The notes under the pieces: model-generated
The model's input: only the letters and a program-made list of their open reading frames with translations
What the model was told of the DNA's origin: nothing
The model's database searches: none
Translations under genes and position numbers: made by a program
Source of the DNA: Thiomonas delicata
GTDB taxonomy: Bacteria; Pseudomonadota; Gammaproteobacteria; Burkholderiales; Burkholderiaceae_C
Length of the DNA: 64,000 nucleotides
Reading direction: 5' to 3'
Assembly (NCBI RefSeq): GCF_900088825.1
Contig: NZ_LT592170.1
Location: forward strand, 1,957,471-2,021,470
Part shown: in pieces, positions 8,600 to 19,784 of the stretch
Position numbering within the stretch: position 1 is the stretch's first letter
Layout: each line of letters begins with the position of its first letter

Positions 8600-10090
8600 T
8601 CAGCGGTCGATGGCGCCCAGGCAGAGGTACTTCATCTCGACGTATTCGTCGATGCCGTGGTGCGAACCCTCGCGTCCCAGGCCGGACTGTTTCACGCCGC
8701 CGAACGGGGCGACCTCGTTCGAAATCAGCCCGGTGTTGACCCCGACAATGCCGTACTCCAGCGCCTCGCCGACGCGGAAGATGCGGCCCACGTCGCGGCT
8801 GTAGAAATAGCCAGCAAGGCCGAACTCGGTGGCGTTGGCCGCGGCGATGGCCTCGTCCTCGGTGGAGAAGCGAAACACGGGCGCCACCGGGCCGAAGGTC
8901 TCCTCGCGCGCGCACAGCATGCCGGCATGGGCGTCGGCCAGCACGGTGGGGGCGTAGAAGCGACCTCCCGATCCGGCATGCAGGACCTTGCCGCCGGTGA
9001 GCATGCGCGCGCCCTTGGCCAGGGCGTCGTCGACGTGGCGCTGCACCTTGGTCAGGGCCTGGTCGTCGATCAGCGGGCCGACCTGCACGCCTTCGTCGAA
9101 GCCGCTGCCCACCTTCATGCCGGCCACGCGCTCGGCAAGTCTCTGCACGAAGGTCTCGTAGACGCCGTCCTGCACGTACAAGCGGTTGGCACAGACGCAG
9201 GTCTGGCCGGCGTTGCGGTACTTGCTCTGCATCGCGCCTTCCACGGCGGCATCCACGTCGGCGTCGTCGAACACGATGAAGGGCGCGTTGCCGCCGAGTT
9301 CCAGGCCGAGCTTCTTGATGCTGGGGGCCGATTGCGCCATCAGGATGCGGCCGACCTCGGTGGACCCGGTGAACGACAGATGGCGGACCACGGGACTCGC
9401 GCACAGCACTTTGCCGATGTCCACCGAGCCGGCGGCGTCGCTGGTCAGCATGTTGAGCACGCCGGGCGGCATGCCGGCGCGTTGCGCCAGCTCGGCTGCG
9501 GCCAACGCGGTCAGCGGCGTCTGTTCCGCGGGTTTGATCACCACCGGACAGCCCGCGGCCAGCGCCGGAGCGACCTTGCGGGTGATCATCGCCAGCGGGA
9601 AATTCCACGGCGTGATGGCGGCGCACACACCCACCGGCTGGCGCAGGACCAGCAGGCGCTTGGTCGGATCCGGGCTGGGGATGGTTTCGCCGTACACGCG
9701 CTTGGCTTCCTCGGCGAACCATTCGACGAAACTGGCGCCGTAGGTCACCTCGCCCTTGGCTTCGGCCAGGGGCTTGCCCTGCTCGGCGGTCATGATGCGG
9801 GCGAGGTCGTCGGCATGCTGCATCAGCAACTCGAACCAGCGGCGCATCACGCCGCCGCGCTGCTTCGCGGTCAGGGCGCGCCAGGCCGGCCATGCCCGTT
9901 CCGCCGCCGCGATGGCCGTCTCGGCCTCGGCGGCGCCCAGGCGTGGCACCTGGGCAAGCAGCCGGCCGGTGGCGGGGTCGTGGATGGGCACGGTGTTGGC
10001 GGACTCGACCCAGTGGCCGTCGATCAGGGCCTGGGTTTTGAGCAGAGAGGGATCTTGCAACTGGGCGAGCGGTGAGGTGGCGGTATCCAT
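8600..10090 (-). CDS. gabD: NAD(P)-dependent succinate-semialdehyde dehydrogenase family (496 aa)
   Basis: Oxidises succinate semialdehyde to succinate, or a similar aldehyde to its acid, in the cytoplasm. Features of the aldehyde-dehydrogenase superfamily are AITPWNFPLAM (158-168) at the nucleotide site, the general base E264 in LELGGNAPF, and the nucleophile C298 in NAGQTCVCANR. The second Cys two residues on (C300) is the GabD-type arrangement. Length matches GabD (about 480-490). The ATG at 10090 is preferred over an upstream in-frame start at 10117 because it matches the family N-terminus. It is convergent with the LprI-like gene, 34 bases away. Related semialdehyde substrates cannot be excluded. 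Confidence 0.87.
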   Translation of the reverse strand: MDTATSPLAQLQDPSLLKTQALIDGHWVESANTVPIHDPATGRLLAQVPRLGAAEAETAIAAAERAWPAWRALTAKQRGGVMRRWFELLMQHADDLARIMTAEQGKPLAEAKGEVTYGASFVEWFAEEAKRVYGETIPSPDPTKRLLVLRQPVGVCAAITPWNFPLAMITRKVAPALAAGCPVVIKPAEQTPLTALAAAELAQRAGMPPGVLNMLTSDAAGSVDIGKVLCASPVVRHLSFTGSTEVGRILMAQSAPSIKKLGLELGGNAPFIVFDDADVDAAVEGAMQSKYRNAGQTCVCANRLYVQDGVYETFVQRLAERVAGMKVGSGFDEGVQVGPLIDDQALTKVQRHVDDALAKGARMLTGGKVLHAGSGGRFYAPTVLADAHAGMLCAREETFGPVAPVFRFSTEDEAIAAANATEFGLAGYFYSRDVGRIFRVGEALEYGIVGVNTGLISNEVAPFGGVKQSGLGREGSHHGIDEYVEMKYLCLGAIDR

Positions 10091-10299
10091 GGCGGTCTTT
10101 CTTGTGTGTGAACGCAATCAAGCGCCAATTTAGCCCCGCCGGGCGACGTTTGCACAGCACCACCTTGAAGCGGCCGGGGCAACCACTGGTAGGGAGGGCG
10201 GGTATCCCGCCTCGCGCCTGGCAAGGGTACGGCGCCTAAAATCGCCGTTTTGCTGTGGTTTGGACGCTGCCGCCGACCCAGCCTCATTCAGGTGCCTCG

Positions 10300-13062
<2,763 letters not shown>

Positions 13063-13078
13063 TGGCGCGGGCCGGCCT

Positions 13079-14275
13079 ATGAAACCTCGCCATATCCTGC
13101 TCGGCGTCACCGGCGGCGTGGCCGCCTACAAGGCTTGCGAGCTGACGCGGCAACTGGTGAAGGCGGGGCATACGGTCCAGGTCGTGATGACGGAGGCGGC
13201 CACCCGCTTCGTCGCGCCCATGTCGTTCCAGGCGCTGTCGGGCCGGGCTGTGGCCGTCGATCCGTGGCAGCCGCTTGTCGCCAATGGCATGGACCATATC
13301 GACCTCGTGCGGGCCGCGCATGCGCTGGTCATTGCCCCGGCCAGCGCCGATTTCATCGGCAAGGCCGCGCTGGGACTGGGCGGCGATTTGCTGTCCACGC
13401 TCATGCTGGCGCGCGGCGACGTTCCAACCCTGCTGGCGCCGGCGATGAATCGCGAGATGTGGGCCAATCCGGCGGTGCAGCGCAATGTGGCACGCCTGCG
13501 CGCCGACGGTGTGCGCATCGCGGGGCCGGCCCGCGGCGAGCAGGCCTGCGGCGAGGTGGGCGAGGGGCGCATGATCGAGCCCGAGGACATCGCCATCGAG
13601 ATCGACGCGCTGTTCCAGCCCAAGGACCTGGCGGGCCGCAAGGTGCTCATCACCGCCGGGCCGACCTTCGAGCCCTGGGACGCTGTGCGCGGCCTCACCA
13701 ACCGCTCCAGCGGGAAAATGGGCTGGGCTCTGGCGCGCGCGGCCTGGGAGCGTGGCGCCGAGGTCCAGCTCGTCGCAGGGCCCACCGCGTTGGACGAACC
13801 CTATGGGGTGCGTTGGGTCGGTGTCGAAACGGCACGGCAGATGCGTGAAGCCGTGCAAGCCGCGCTGCCGGGCGTCGACGTTTTCATTGCCGCCGCCGCA
13901 GTGGCGGATTGGCGGCCGGCGGCGGCGCAGCCCGGCAAACTGAAAAAGCAGTCCGGCGAGCCCCCGCCTGTGCTGTACCTCGATACCAACCCGGACATCC
14001 TGGCCGAAGTGGCTGCCCGTGCCGATGCGCCTTACTGCGTGGGCTTTGCCGCCGAGACGGACAACCTCGCCGCCAATGCCCAGGCCAAGCGCCTGCGCAA
14101 GGGCGTGCCCATGCTGATCGGCAACATCGGACCGCAAGCCTTCGGCCGTGACGACAACGCCTGCGTGCTCATCGACGCGAACGGCATGACCGAATTGCCG
14201 CGCATGGACAAGCTCGCGCTTGCGCGGCGCATCCTGCATGAAATCGCCGCGCGTTTACCCAACGATCAATCATGA
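13079..14275 (+). CDS. coaBC: bifunctional phosphopantothenoylcysteine decarboxylase / phosphopantothenate-cysteine ligase (398 aa)
   Basis: Makes 4'-phosphopantetheine for coenzyme A in two steps. The N-terminal flavin decarboxylase (CoaC) shows [12 protein letters not shown] near residue 6, the PAMNREMW motif and the [10 protein letters not shown] lid with its catalytic Cys. The C-terminal synthetase (CoaB) begins near residue 188 with [14 protein letters not shown] and NRSSGKMG. Length is normal for the family. It follows alaS after a short gap and overlaps dut by four bases (ATGA), the usual dfp-dut pairing of proteobacteria. Confidence 0.95.
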   Translation: MKPRHILLGVTGGVAAYKACELTRQLVKAGHTVQVVMTEAATRFVAPMSFQALSGRAVAVDPWQPLVANGMDHIDLVRAAHALVIAPASADFIGKAALGLGGDLLSTLMLARGDVPTLLAPAMNREMWANPAVQRNVARLRADGVRIAGPARGEQACGEVGEGRMIEPEDIAIEIDALFQPKDLAGRKVLITAGPTFEPWDAVRGLTNRSSGKMGWALARAAWERGAEVQLVAGPTALDEPYGVRWVGVETARQMREAVQAALPGVDVFIAAAAVADWRPAAAQPGKLKKQSGEPPPVLYLDTNPDILAEVAARADAPYCVGFAAETDNLAANAQAKRLRKGVPMLIGNIGPQAFGRDDNACVLIDANGMTELPRMDKLALARRILHEIAARLPNDQS

Positions 14276-14724
14276 CCCTTCCGATCGAAGTTCGCCTGCT
14301 CGACCAACGCCTGCGCGAGCAGCTTCCGGCCTACGCCACACCCGGCGCCGCCGGCATGGACCTGCGCGCCTGCCTGGATGCCCCACTGACCCTGCAACCG
14401 GGGCAGGCCGAACTGATTCCCACGGGCCTGTCCATCCACGTCGCCGACCCAGGCTACGCGGCCCTCATCCTGCCGCGCTCGGGGCTGGGACACAAGCATG
14501 GCATTGTGTTGGGCAATCTGGTCGGGCTGATCGACTCCGACTATCAAGGGCCCTTGATGGTGAGCTGCTGGAACCGTGGCACGCAGGCCTATGCGGTGCA
14601 GCCCCTCGAGCGCATCGCGCAACTGGTCATCGTTCCTGTGATGCAGGCGCAGTGGACGGTGGTCGAATCCTTCACGCCGAGCCATCGTGGCGAAGGCGGT
14701 TTCGGCTCCACCGGCCGGGGCTGA
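14272..14724 (+). CDS. dut: dUTP pyrophosphatase (150 aa)
   Basis: Hydrolyses dUTP to dUMP and PPi, supplying thymidylate synthesis and keeping uracil out of DNA. All five trimeric dUTPase motifs are visible: [40 protein letters not shown] and the C-terminal [10 protein letters not shown] that closes over the active site. Length matches E. coli Dut (151). It is translationally coupled to coaBC. Confidence 0.96.
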   Translation: MTLPIEVRLLDQRLREQLPAYATPGAAGMDLRACLDAPLTLQPGQAELIPTGLSIHVADPGYAALILPRSGLGHKHGIVLGNLVGLIDSDYQGPLMVSCWNRGTQAYAVQPLERIAQLVIVPVMQAQWTVVESFTPSHRGEGGFGSTGRG

Positions 14725-14733
14725 TTCAGCACG

Positions 14734-15285
14734 ATGGTGCGCCACTTGGCCCGCCGCATGACGGCGCGTTTCGACGCCATGCGCGAACATGCGGCGCTGC
14801 GTCCGTTCGCTCGCTACCTGGCGCATCCCGCGCTGTGGAGCCTGCATCGGCGCAGCGTGGCCCTGGGCTTCGCCGTCGGGCTGTTCGCAGGGCTGATTCC
14901 CGGCCCGCTGCAGATGCTGGGCGCGGGTATTCTTGCCGTGATCCTGCGCTGCAATTTTCCCGTCGCGCTGGCCACCACGCTGTACTCAAACCCGCTGACC
15001 ATCGTGCCGCTGTATCTGATGGCTTACCAGCTCGGGAGCTGGGCCACCGGCATGAACGGGCGTGCCAAGCTCGGCCCCCTTCCTCGATTCGATTGGGGGC
15101 ATCTGGTCGACTCCACCAAGGCGCTGGTGCACTGGGCGATGGGCCTTGGCGAGCCCCTGCTTGTCGGCCTTCCCCTGTTGGGCCTTTGCCTTGCCGTGCT
15201 GGGGTATCTGCTCGTTCGGGTGGGGTGGAACTGGTCCATCCGCCTGCAGTGGGCCAGGCGCCGCGCGCAGCGCGCGCGACCCTGA
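14734..15285 (+). CDS. DUF2062 membrane protein (183 aa)
   Basis: Integral membrane protein of unknown biochemical role. It has a basic N-terminus, then VALGFAVGLFAGLIPGPLQM (residues 43-62) with the conserved G-L-I-P-G-P-x-Q pattern of DUF2062, the YSNPLTIVPLY motif, a second hydrophobic hairpin near 145-165, and a very basic C-terminus. It lies 9 bases after dut, so probably in the coaBC-dut transcript, and converges on the SlyD-like gene with only 3 bases between stops. Confidence 0.75.
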   Translation: MVRHLARRMTARFDAMREHAALRPFARYLAHPALWSLHRRSVALGFAVGLFAGLIPGPLQMLGAGILAVILRCNFPVALATTLYSNPLTIVPLYLMAYQLGSWATGMNGRAKLGPLPRFDWGHLVDSTKALVHWAMGLGEPLLVGLPLLGLCLAVLGYLLVRVGWNWSIRLQWARRRAQRARP

Positions 15286-15288
15286 CGC

Positions 15289-15807
15289 CTACGTCACGTT
15301 GCGCGGCATTCCGGCCAGGAACATGCCGCTGTCCACGTCGTCGAGATGGGCGCTTTGCGCCTCGCGTTCGTCGGGGTCCGGTTCTCGCACGTCGAGGATG
15401 GTGTAGGACACACGCAGCGCCATGCCCGCGAGCGGGTGGTTGCCGTCGAGCACCACCTTGCCCTCGGCGATGTCGCTCACGGTGTAGATGACGCCGGACT
15501 CGCCCGGCCGGCATCCCGGCGGCAGGTGCTCGAACTGCATGCCGGGCTCCAGCACCTCGGGAAACAGCGCGCGATCCTCGATCCGCAGCAGCGTCGGTTC
15601 GTAATCGCCGAAGGCGTCATGCGGCTCGATCTGCAGCTGTCCGCTCGCGCCGGCTTGCTTGCCGAGCAGATGCTGCGAGATCTGGGGCAGGAGATCCGCA
15701 CCGCCGACGTAAAAATCCGAGCCCTCCGCGTCGTCGGCGATGGGTTCGTTCTGGGCGTCGGTCAATTGCCAGGCCAGGGTCACGACGGTATCGAGAGCGG
15801 CTTGCAT
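15289..15807 (-). CDS. FKBP-type peptidyl-prolyl isomerase, SlyD-like (172 aa)
   Basis: Cytoplasmic prolyl isomerase/chaperone. The N-terminal FKBP strand, the inserted-flap chaperone domain (EPHDAFGDYEPTLL, then FEHLPPG), and the return motif VVLDGNHPLAGMALRVSY (residues 116-133) are the SlyD layout. The C-terminal tail is acidic and lacks the His/Cys-rich nickel-binding tail of E. coli SlyD, so a metallochaperone role is not supported. The start is the ATG at 15807. Confidence 0.85.
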   Translation of the reverse strand: MQAALDTVVTLAWQLTDAQNEPIADDAEGSDFYVGGADLLPQISQHLLGKQAGASGQLQIEPHDAFGDYEPTLLRIEDRALFPEVLEPGMQFEHLPPGCRPGESGVIYTVSDIAEGKVVLDGNHPLAGMALRVSYTILDVREPDPDEREAQSAHLDDVDSGMFLAGMPRNVT

Positions 15808-16016
15808 AAAAAAGGTTCGCGAGGGATGAATACGATAAAGACGAAGTGCCCCGTAGCCAGGTCACGGATGCGGGCCACTTCCCACTTTGCAAGCTTAGCG
15901 CCTGCTGTGCGCCCAAGCTAAACTCGGCTGCAATTTTTTCGGCTCGGCCATGCAGCAGCGCCCGGTATCACGAGCCTTGCATGCGTGTCCGCGTTCCCAC
16001 CTTCCCGCTCCATGGC

Positions 16017-17180
16017 ATGAAGTCAAACATCGACACTCCGGACTGGCCTTTGCCGGGCATCAGCCACGCCCACTTCCTGGAGCGATATTGGCAGCGCAAG
16101 CCCTTGCTGCTGCGCCAGGCGATTCCAGGTTTCAAACCGTTGTTGACCCGGACCGAATTGTTTAGATGGGCGGGAAGCGAGGATGCCGAGTCGCGCCTCG
16201 TGCAACGCAAGGACGAGCATTGGTTCTTGCGCCACGGCCCGTTCGGCAGGCGCCAACTGCCGCCCCTGCGCCAACCGGACTGGACGCTCTTGGTTCAGGG
16301 GGTGAATCTGCTCGATGACGCGGTGGCGGCACTTCTGGAGCGGTTCCGCTTCATTCCGGACGCGCGGCTGGATGACGTGATGATTTCGTGGGCCAGTGAC
16401 GGCGGCGGCGTGGGCCCGCATGTGGACGCTTACGACGTGTTCCTGCTGCAGGCCGAGGGGCAGCGCCGGTGGCGCATCGGTCCGGTGAAAAGACCATGCT
16501 TTCAACCCGAGCAGCCGCTGAAGCTGTTGGTGGATTTCGAGCCGGATACGGAGTGGGTGCTGAACCCCGGCGACATGCTCTACTTGCCACCGGGGTGGGG
16601 GCACGACGGCGTTGCACTTGGCCCATGCATGACCTATTCCATCGGGTTTCGCGCGCCTCCCGCCGGCGAACTCCTGCAGCAACTGCTCTGGAAATTGGCC
16701 GATGGGCTGGAGCAAGGTGCGCGGTATAGCGATCGGGGCCGCATCGATCCTGCTTGCGCGAGGCATCCGGCGCGTCTGCCTGGCGACATGGTGCAGTTCC
16801 TGCACACCGCTTTCAATCGCTTGAAGCCCGCTGCGCGCGATTTTGAAGTGGCTCTCGGTGAACTTCTCACGGAGCCGAAGCAGCAGGTCTGGTTCGAGCC
16901 GTCACAACAAAAACCGACGCAACTTGACCGCATCTGTGCGCGTCGCGGCGTGCGCCTGGACCGGCGCAGCCGCATGCTCTATTCGGCGACGGACGTCTAC
17001 ATCAACGGCGAGCGCGTCGAGGCAGGGCTGGCGCGCTCGAAATGGTTGCGCGTGCTGGCCGACCGGCATGCGCTCGGTCATGCGGACTGGAAGCTTGCAT
17101 CGGCGCATGAGCGGGCGCTGTTGCTGCAATGGTGCGCACAGGGCTGGCTGCACGCCGATGTCGAGGGGAATGACGCATGA
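16017..17180 (+). CDS. roxA: cupin-fold ribosomal protein oxygenase, RoxA/YcfD-like (387 aa)
   Basis: 2-oxoglutarate/Fe(II) oxygenase; the E. coli homologue hydroxylates an arginine of ribosomal protein L16. The N-terminus HFLERYWQRKPLLLRQAIPGF is typical. The JmjC/cupin core contains the HxD iron motif in GPHVDAYDVFLL and a distal His in WGHDGVAL after MLYLPPG. The C-terminal winged-helix portion ends near 385. Length fits YcfD (373). An in-frame ATG at 15981 would add 12 residues; neither start has a strong Shine-Dalgarno, so the start is uncertain. It overlaps the next gene by four bases. Confidence 0.82.
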   Translation: MKSNIDTPDWPLPGISHAHFLERYWQRKPLLLRQAIPGFKPLLTRTELFRWAGSEDAESRLVQRKDEHWFLRHGPFGRRQLPPLRQPDWTLLVQGVNLLDDAVAALLERFRFIPDARLDDVMISWASDGGGVGPHVDAYDVFLLQAEGQRRWRIGPVKRPCFQPEQPLKLLVDFEPDTEWVLNPGDMLYLPPGWGHDGVALGPCMTYSIGFRAPPAGELLQQLLWKLADGLEQGARYSDRGRIDPACARHPARLPGDMVQFLHTAFNRLKPAARDFEVALGELLTEPKQQVWFEPSQQKPTQLDRICARRGVRLDRRSRMLYSATDVYINGERVEAGLARSKWLRVLADRHALGHADWKLASAHERALLLQWCAQGWLHADVEGNDA

Positions 17181-17671
17181 ACGAATTCGGCTCGCAGGGC
17201 GATGGGGATGGCCAGGAGATCCGTGGCCGCATGGCTTGGCAGCAGGCCATCAAGGAATTGCTGGGCGCCCCCGGCGCGGTCATCAGCATGTACAGCCCCG
17301 ATTTCTCGGATTGGCCGCTGAACCAGGCTGATGTCATCGCCGCCCTCGATGCCTGGGGGCAGGCCCGGCGCCAACCTTGCGTACGCATGCTGGCGCGGCA
17401 CTTCGACGTCGTTCAGCGGGACGCGCCGCGATTTGCGCAGTGGCGCACACGCTTTGCGCATCTCGTCGTCTGCCACGTGCTGCCTGAGGAATTTGCAGCG
17501 CCTCAAGAATGTTTGCTGTTGCGCAATCGAGGCCTGCTTGCTCTGCCAAGCCAGGCATTCCGTCTGGGTTCGTGGTGCTCCGGAGCGAGGCTGCATGCGG
17601 CCGTGGGCCTGTTCGATCAGGTGTGGCAGCAATCGGAGCCAGGGTTCCCTGCACAAGCTCTGGGCTTGTGA
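17177..17671 (+). CDS. uncharacterised small cytoplasmic protein (164 aa)
   Basis: I do not recognise a named family with certainty. There is no signal peptide or membrane segment. An N-terminal AWQQAIKELLGAPGAVISMYSPDFSDWPL pattern (broken here into AWQQAIKELLG and VISMYSPDFSDWPL) is followed by an ALDAWGQ helix, VRMLARHFDVVQRDAPRF, and a C-terminal FDQVWQQSEPGFPAQALGL tail. Such 150-170 residue proteins recur beside acetyltransferase or oxygenase genes in betaproteobacteria. The ATG overlaps the TGA of the roxA-like gene (ATGA), so the two are coupled and probably function together. Confidence 0.6.
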   Translation: MNEFGSQGDGDGQEIRGRMAWQQAIKELLGAPGAVISMYSPDFSDWPLNQADVIAALDAWGQARRQPCVRMLARHFDVVQRDAPRFAQWRTRFAHLVVCHVLPEEFAAPQECLLLRNRGLLALPSQAFRLGSWCSGARLHAAVGLFDQVWQQSEPGFPAQALGL

Positions 17672-17677
17672 ATTTTG

Positions 17678-17694
17678 CGCAACATTATGTTGCG
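17678..17694. repeat. perfect 7-bp inverted repeat, possible operator
   Basis: CGCAACA-tta-TGTTGCG lies 7 bases after the stop of the unknown gene and 158 bases before the small lipoprotein gene. It is too short on T residues to be a normal terminator; an operator or mRNA 3' end structure is possible. Confidence 0.35.
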
Positions 17695-17852
17695 GACCGG
17701 CCGGATGTACTAGGGGAAGCCCTGGCTAGCGTTATACTTTCCATCTGAACTCGACATTGCCCATGTGGCATGCAGGTTCAACATTGAAATTAATCCCGGA
17801 ATCCACCGATTTCTATTGACTGTTTGATTCGCCTGACGCTTTGAGGATACAA

Positions 17853-18068
17853 ATGAAAAAGTCCCTTCTGTTGGCTTCCATGATTGCTGCCCTGGCCCTG
17901 GCCGCTTGCGGTAAGAAAGAAGAAGCAGCTCCTGCCGCTTCGGCTCCTGCTTCCGCTGCTGCCCCGGCTTCGGCTCCGGCCGCTGCTGCATCCAAGCCGG
18001 CTTCCGCTCCCGCGGCCGCCTCGGCGCCTGCTGCTGCATCTGCTCCCGCCAGCGCAGCCAGCAAGTAA
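17853..18068 (+). CDS. tiny Ala/Pro/Ser-rich lipoprotein (71 aa)
   Basis: A short exported lipoprotein. MKKSLLLASMIAALALAAC gives a classic signal with a lipobox (LAAC) and Cys19 as the lipidated residue. It is followed by GKKEEAAPAA and about 45 residues of near-repeats made only of Ala, Pro, Ser and a few Lys, with a Lys at the end. GAGGAT precedes the ATG at 17853. It is single, with a strong terminator 30 bases downstream. A flexible envelope spacer or lysine-tailed anchor is a guess; no catalytic function is likely. The repetitive codons (gct/gcc, tcc/tcg) suggest the length varies between strains. Confidence 0.7.
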   Translation: MKKSLLLASMIAALALAACGKKEEAAPAASAPASAAAPASAPAAAASKPASAPAAASAPAAASAPASAASK

Positions 18069-18097
18069 GCAATTCGACTCGAGTTTTCGCGTCGAGT

Positions 18098-18126
18098 AAA
18101 AAAGCCAGCGCAAGCTGGCTTTTTTA
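18098..18126 (+). terminator. intrinsic terminator of the small lipoprotein gene
   Basis: AAAAAAGCCAGC (18098-18109), loop gcaa, GCTGGC (18114-18119) followed by six T. The stem can extend through the A/T tracts and would also act on the opposite strand. Confidence 0.85.
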
Positions 18127-18185
18127 TGGCCTTGCCCGTGCTTGATGGAGCGGGCCAGGGTGCATCGGGTTCAAGCTGAGGCATC

Positions 18186-18231
18186 AATAAAAAGAGGCCC
18201 GCCGTCCATGGACGGCAGGCCTCTTTTTATT
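18186..18231. terminator. long bidirectional hairpin terminator
   Basis: Two 22-base arms (18186-18207 and 18210-18231) with one mismatch, centred on GTCCATGGAC and ending in A5/T5 tracts. It lies 27 bases after the rpmG stop on the minus strand, so it is the likely terminator of rpmBG and a barrier for transcription from the left. Confidence 0.85.
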
Positions 18232-18258
18232 GGAAGTCAAACCAAGCAGGAGAAAACC

Positions 18259-18426
18259 TTACTTGATCTTGCCTTCCTTGTATGCGACGTGCTTGCGCGC
18301 AACCGGATCGAACTTCATGATTTCCATCTTTTCCGGTTGGATGCGCTTGTTCTTCGTGGTGGTGTAGAAGTGGCCGGTTCCCGCAGTGGATTCCAGCTTG
18401 ATCTTTTCACGTCCGCCCTTGGCCAT
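18259..18426 (-). CDS. rpmG: 50S ribosomal protein L33 (55 aa)
   Basis: Reading the minus strand from the ATG at 18426 gives [14 protein letters not shown], then [20 protein letters not shown] and [21 protein letters not shown]. This is a full-length L33 of the Cys-free type, so it needs no zinc. It follows rpmB by 28 bases, the usual rpmBG operon of proteobacteria. Confidence 0.96.
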   Translation of the reverse strand: MAKGGREKIKLESTAGTGHFYTTTKNKRIQPEKMEIMKFDPVARKHVAYKEGKIK

Positions 18427-18454
18427 GGTCTCTAGCTCCTGTCCTGTTCAGTGC

Positions 18455-18688
18455 TCAAACTTCGCCACGGGCGCGCAGGTCGGCCAGCACCGTGTCGATC
18501 CCGATCTTGTCGATGAGTCGCAGGGCGGCATTCGAGATGCGCAGACGGACGAAGCGATTCTCGCTTTCGACCCAGATCCTGCGGTATTGCAGGTTGGGCA
18601 GGAAGCGACGCTTGGTTTTGTTGTTGGCGTGGGAAACATTGTTGCCCACCATCGGCGCTTTGCCGGTTACTTGACAGACTCGTGCCAT
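18455..18688 (-). CDS. rpmB: 50S ribosomal protein L28 (77 aa)
   Basis: Starts [20 protein letters not shown] and continues through [12 protein letters not shown] and a C-terminal LRARGEV, the standard bacterial L28 of 77-78 residues. The ATG at 18688 is preferred over an upstream in-frame ATG at 18700. It is the first gene of the rpmBG operon. Confidence 0.96.
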   Translation of the reverse strand: MARVCQVTGKAPMVGNNVSHANNKTKRRFLPNLQYRRIWVESENRFVRLRISNAALRLIDKIGIDTVLADLRARGEV

Positions 18689-18724
18689 GGAGCACTCCAC
18701 CTAGTTCGATCAAACAAACGAAAA

Positions 18725-18730
18725 ATTATA
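18725..18730 (-). promoter_or_regulatory. -10 box of rpmBG
   Basis: On the minus strand TATAAT occurs exactly (18730-18725), 37 bases before the rpmB start codon. No good -35 is seen at 17 bases, so activity may depend on context around the -10. Confidence 0.5.
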
Positions 18731-18808
18731 CACGTTGCTCGGACAACTTCCTAGAGCCAGTCTTGTCCCGCGAGGGGCGGGCCTGCGGCGTGGATTCGGC
18801 GCCCGGGC

Positions 18809-19660
18809 TCACCCCAGCATGGGTTCGAGTTGGCGGGGGCATGGGACGCTGTGGACGTCGATCCAGTCTTGCGCGGGGGCAGGCAATGGGACGCCGGTCA
18901 GGCTCCCGCCCCAGAGGCAGCCGCTGTCCAGGCACAGCGTGTTGAATGCCCAATGCAAGCCGAGAGTGGACCAGTGGCCGAAAGCGATGGGGATCTCCGC
19001 AGTTCGGCGTTCGCGCACCGCAAACCATGGAACGAGTCCGGCCGGCGCCCGGTCGGCTTCCTGCTTGACATGAAAGTCGATGCGTCCCGCGCCGCCGGGG
19101 CTGACGTCGATGTAGCGCATGCGTGTCAAGGCGTTGATGACGATGCGCCAGCGTTCAGGCCCCTGCAGGGCGTCGTGCCAACGGTCGGGCTGGTTGCCGA
19201 ACACGTCACGCAAAAACCCGGTGAGGTTGTTTCCTCGCAATTGCGTTTGCACCTCGCGTGCGAGCTCCAGGGTTTGCTCGCCGGACCATTGCGGAAGGAC
19301 GCCGGCATGAACAAGCAACCAGCCTTGCTCGAAGAGGGCGAGCGGACGGTGTCGCACCCAGTCCAGCAGGGCATCGCGATCGGGTGCCTGGAGTATGGTG
19401 TCCAGGGTATCGCTGCGATGAGCCTTGCGTATGCCCTGGGCGACGGCGAGGAGGTGCAGGTCATGGTTGCCGAGCAGGCATTCGGCGGCTTTGCCCAGCG
19501 CCATGAGCCGGCGGAGTACCGGCAGTGAGCCAGGACCTCGGTTGACGGCGTCGCCCAGCACGATGAGGCGGTCGTGCGCCGCATCGAAGCCCATGGTGTC
19601 GAGCAGGCGAGTGAAGGCGTCGTCGCAGCCTTGCAGGTCTCCGATCAGGTAGGTCGTCAT
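18809..19660 (-). CDS. apaH: diadenosine tetraphosphatase (283 aa)
   Basis: Symmetrical Ap4A hydrolase giving two ADP. In some bacteria it also removes Np4 caps from RNA. Metal-binding phosphoesterase motifs are GDLQGC (7-12), GDAVNRGPGS and GNHDLHLL, with LVHAGVLP further on. The second motif has Ala where GDLVNRGP is usual. Length matches ApaH (280). It stands alone between rpmB and the divergent phosphomannomutase gene. Confidence 0.94.
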   Translation of the reverse strand: MTTYLIGDLQGCDDAFTRLLDTMGFDAAHDRLIVLGDAVNRGPGSLPVLRRLMALGKAAECLLGNHDLHLLAVAQGIRKAHRSDTLDTILQAPDRDALLDWVRHRPLALFEQGWLLVHAGVLPQWSGEQTLELAREVQTQLRGNNLTGFLRDVFGNQPDRWHDALQGPERWRIVINALTRMRYIDVSPGGAGRIDFHVKQEADRAPAGLVPWFAVRERRTAEIPIAFGHWSTLGLHWAFNTLCLDSGCLWGGSLTGVPLPAPAQDWIDVHSVPCPRQLEPMLG

Positions 19661-19784
19661 AGCTTCCTAGAATAGCTGGGGATTTCCCGAAGCATGCGCG
19701 ACCGTCCTGCTGCAGACAGTCTTTGTCGGTTTTTTGCGGCCGCGCATGCCCGTTCAACGCATCACCCATTCCCGGAACAAGCAC

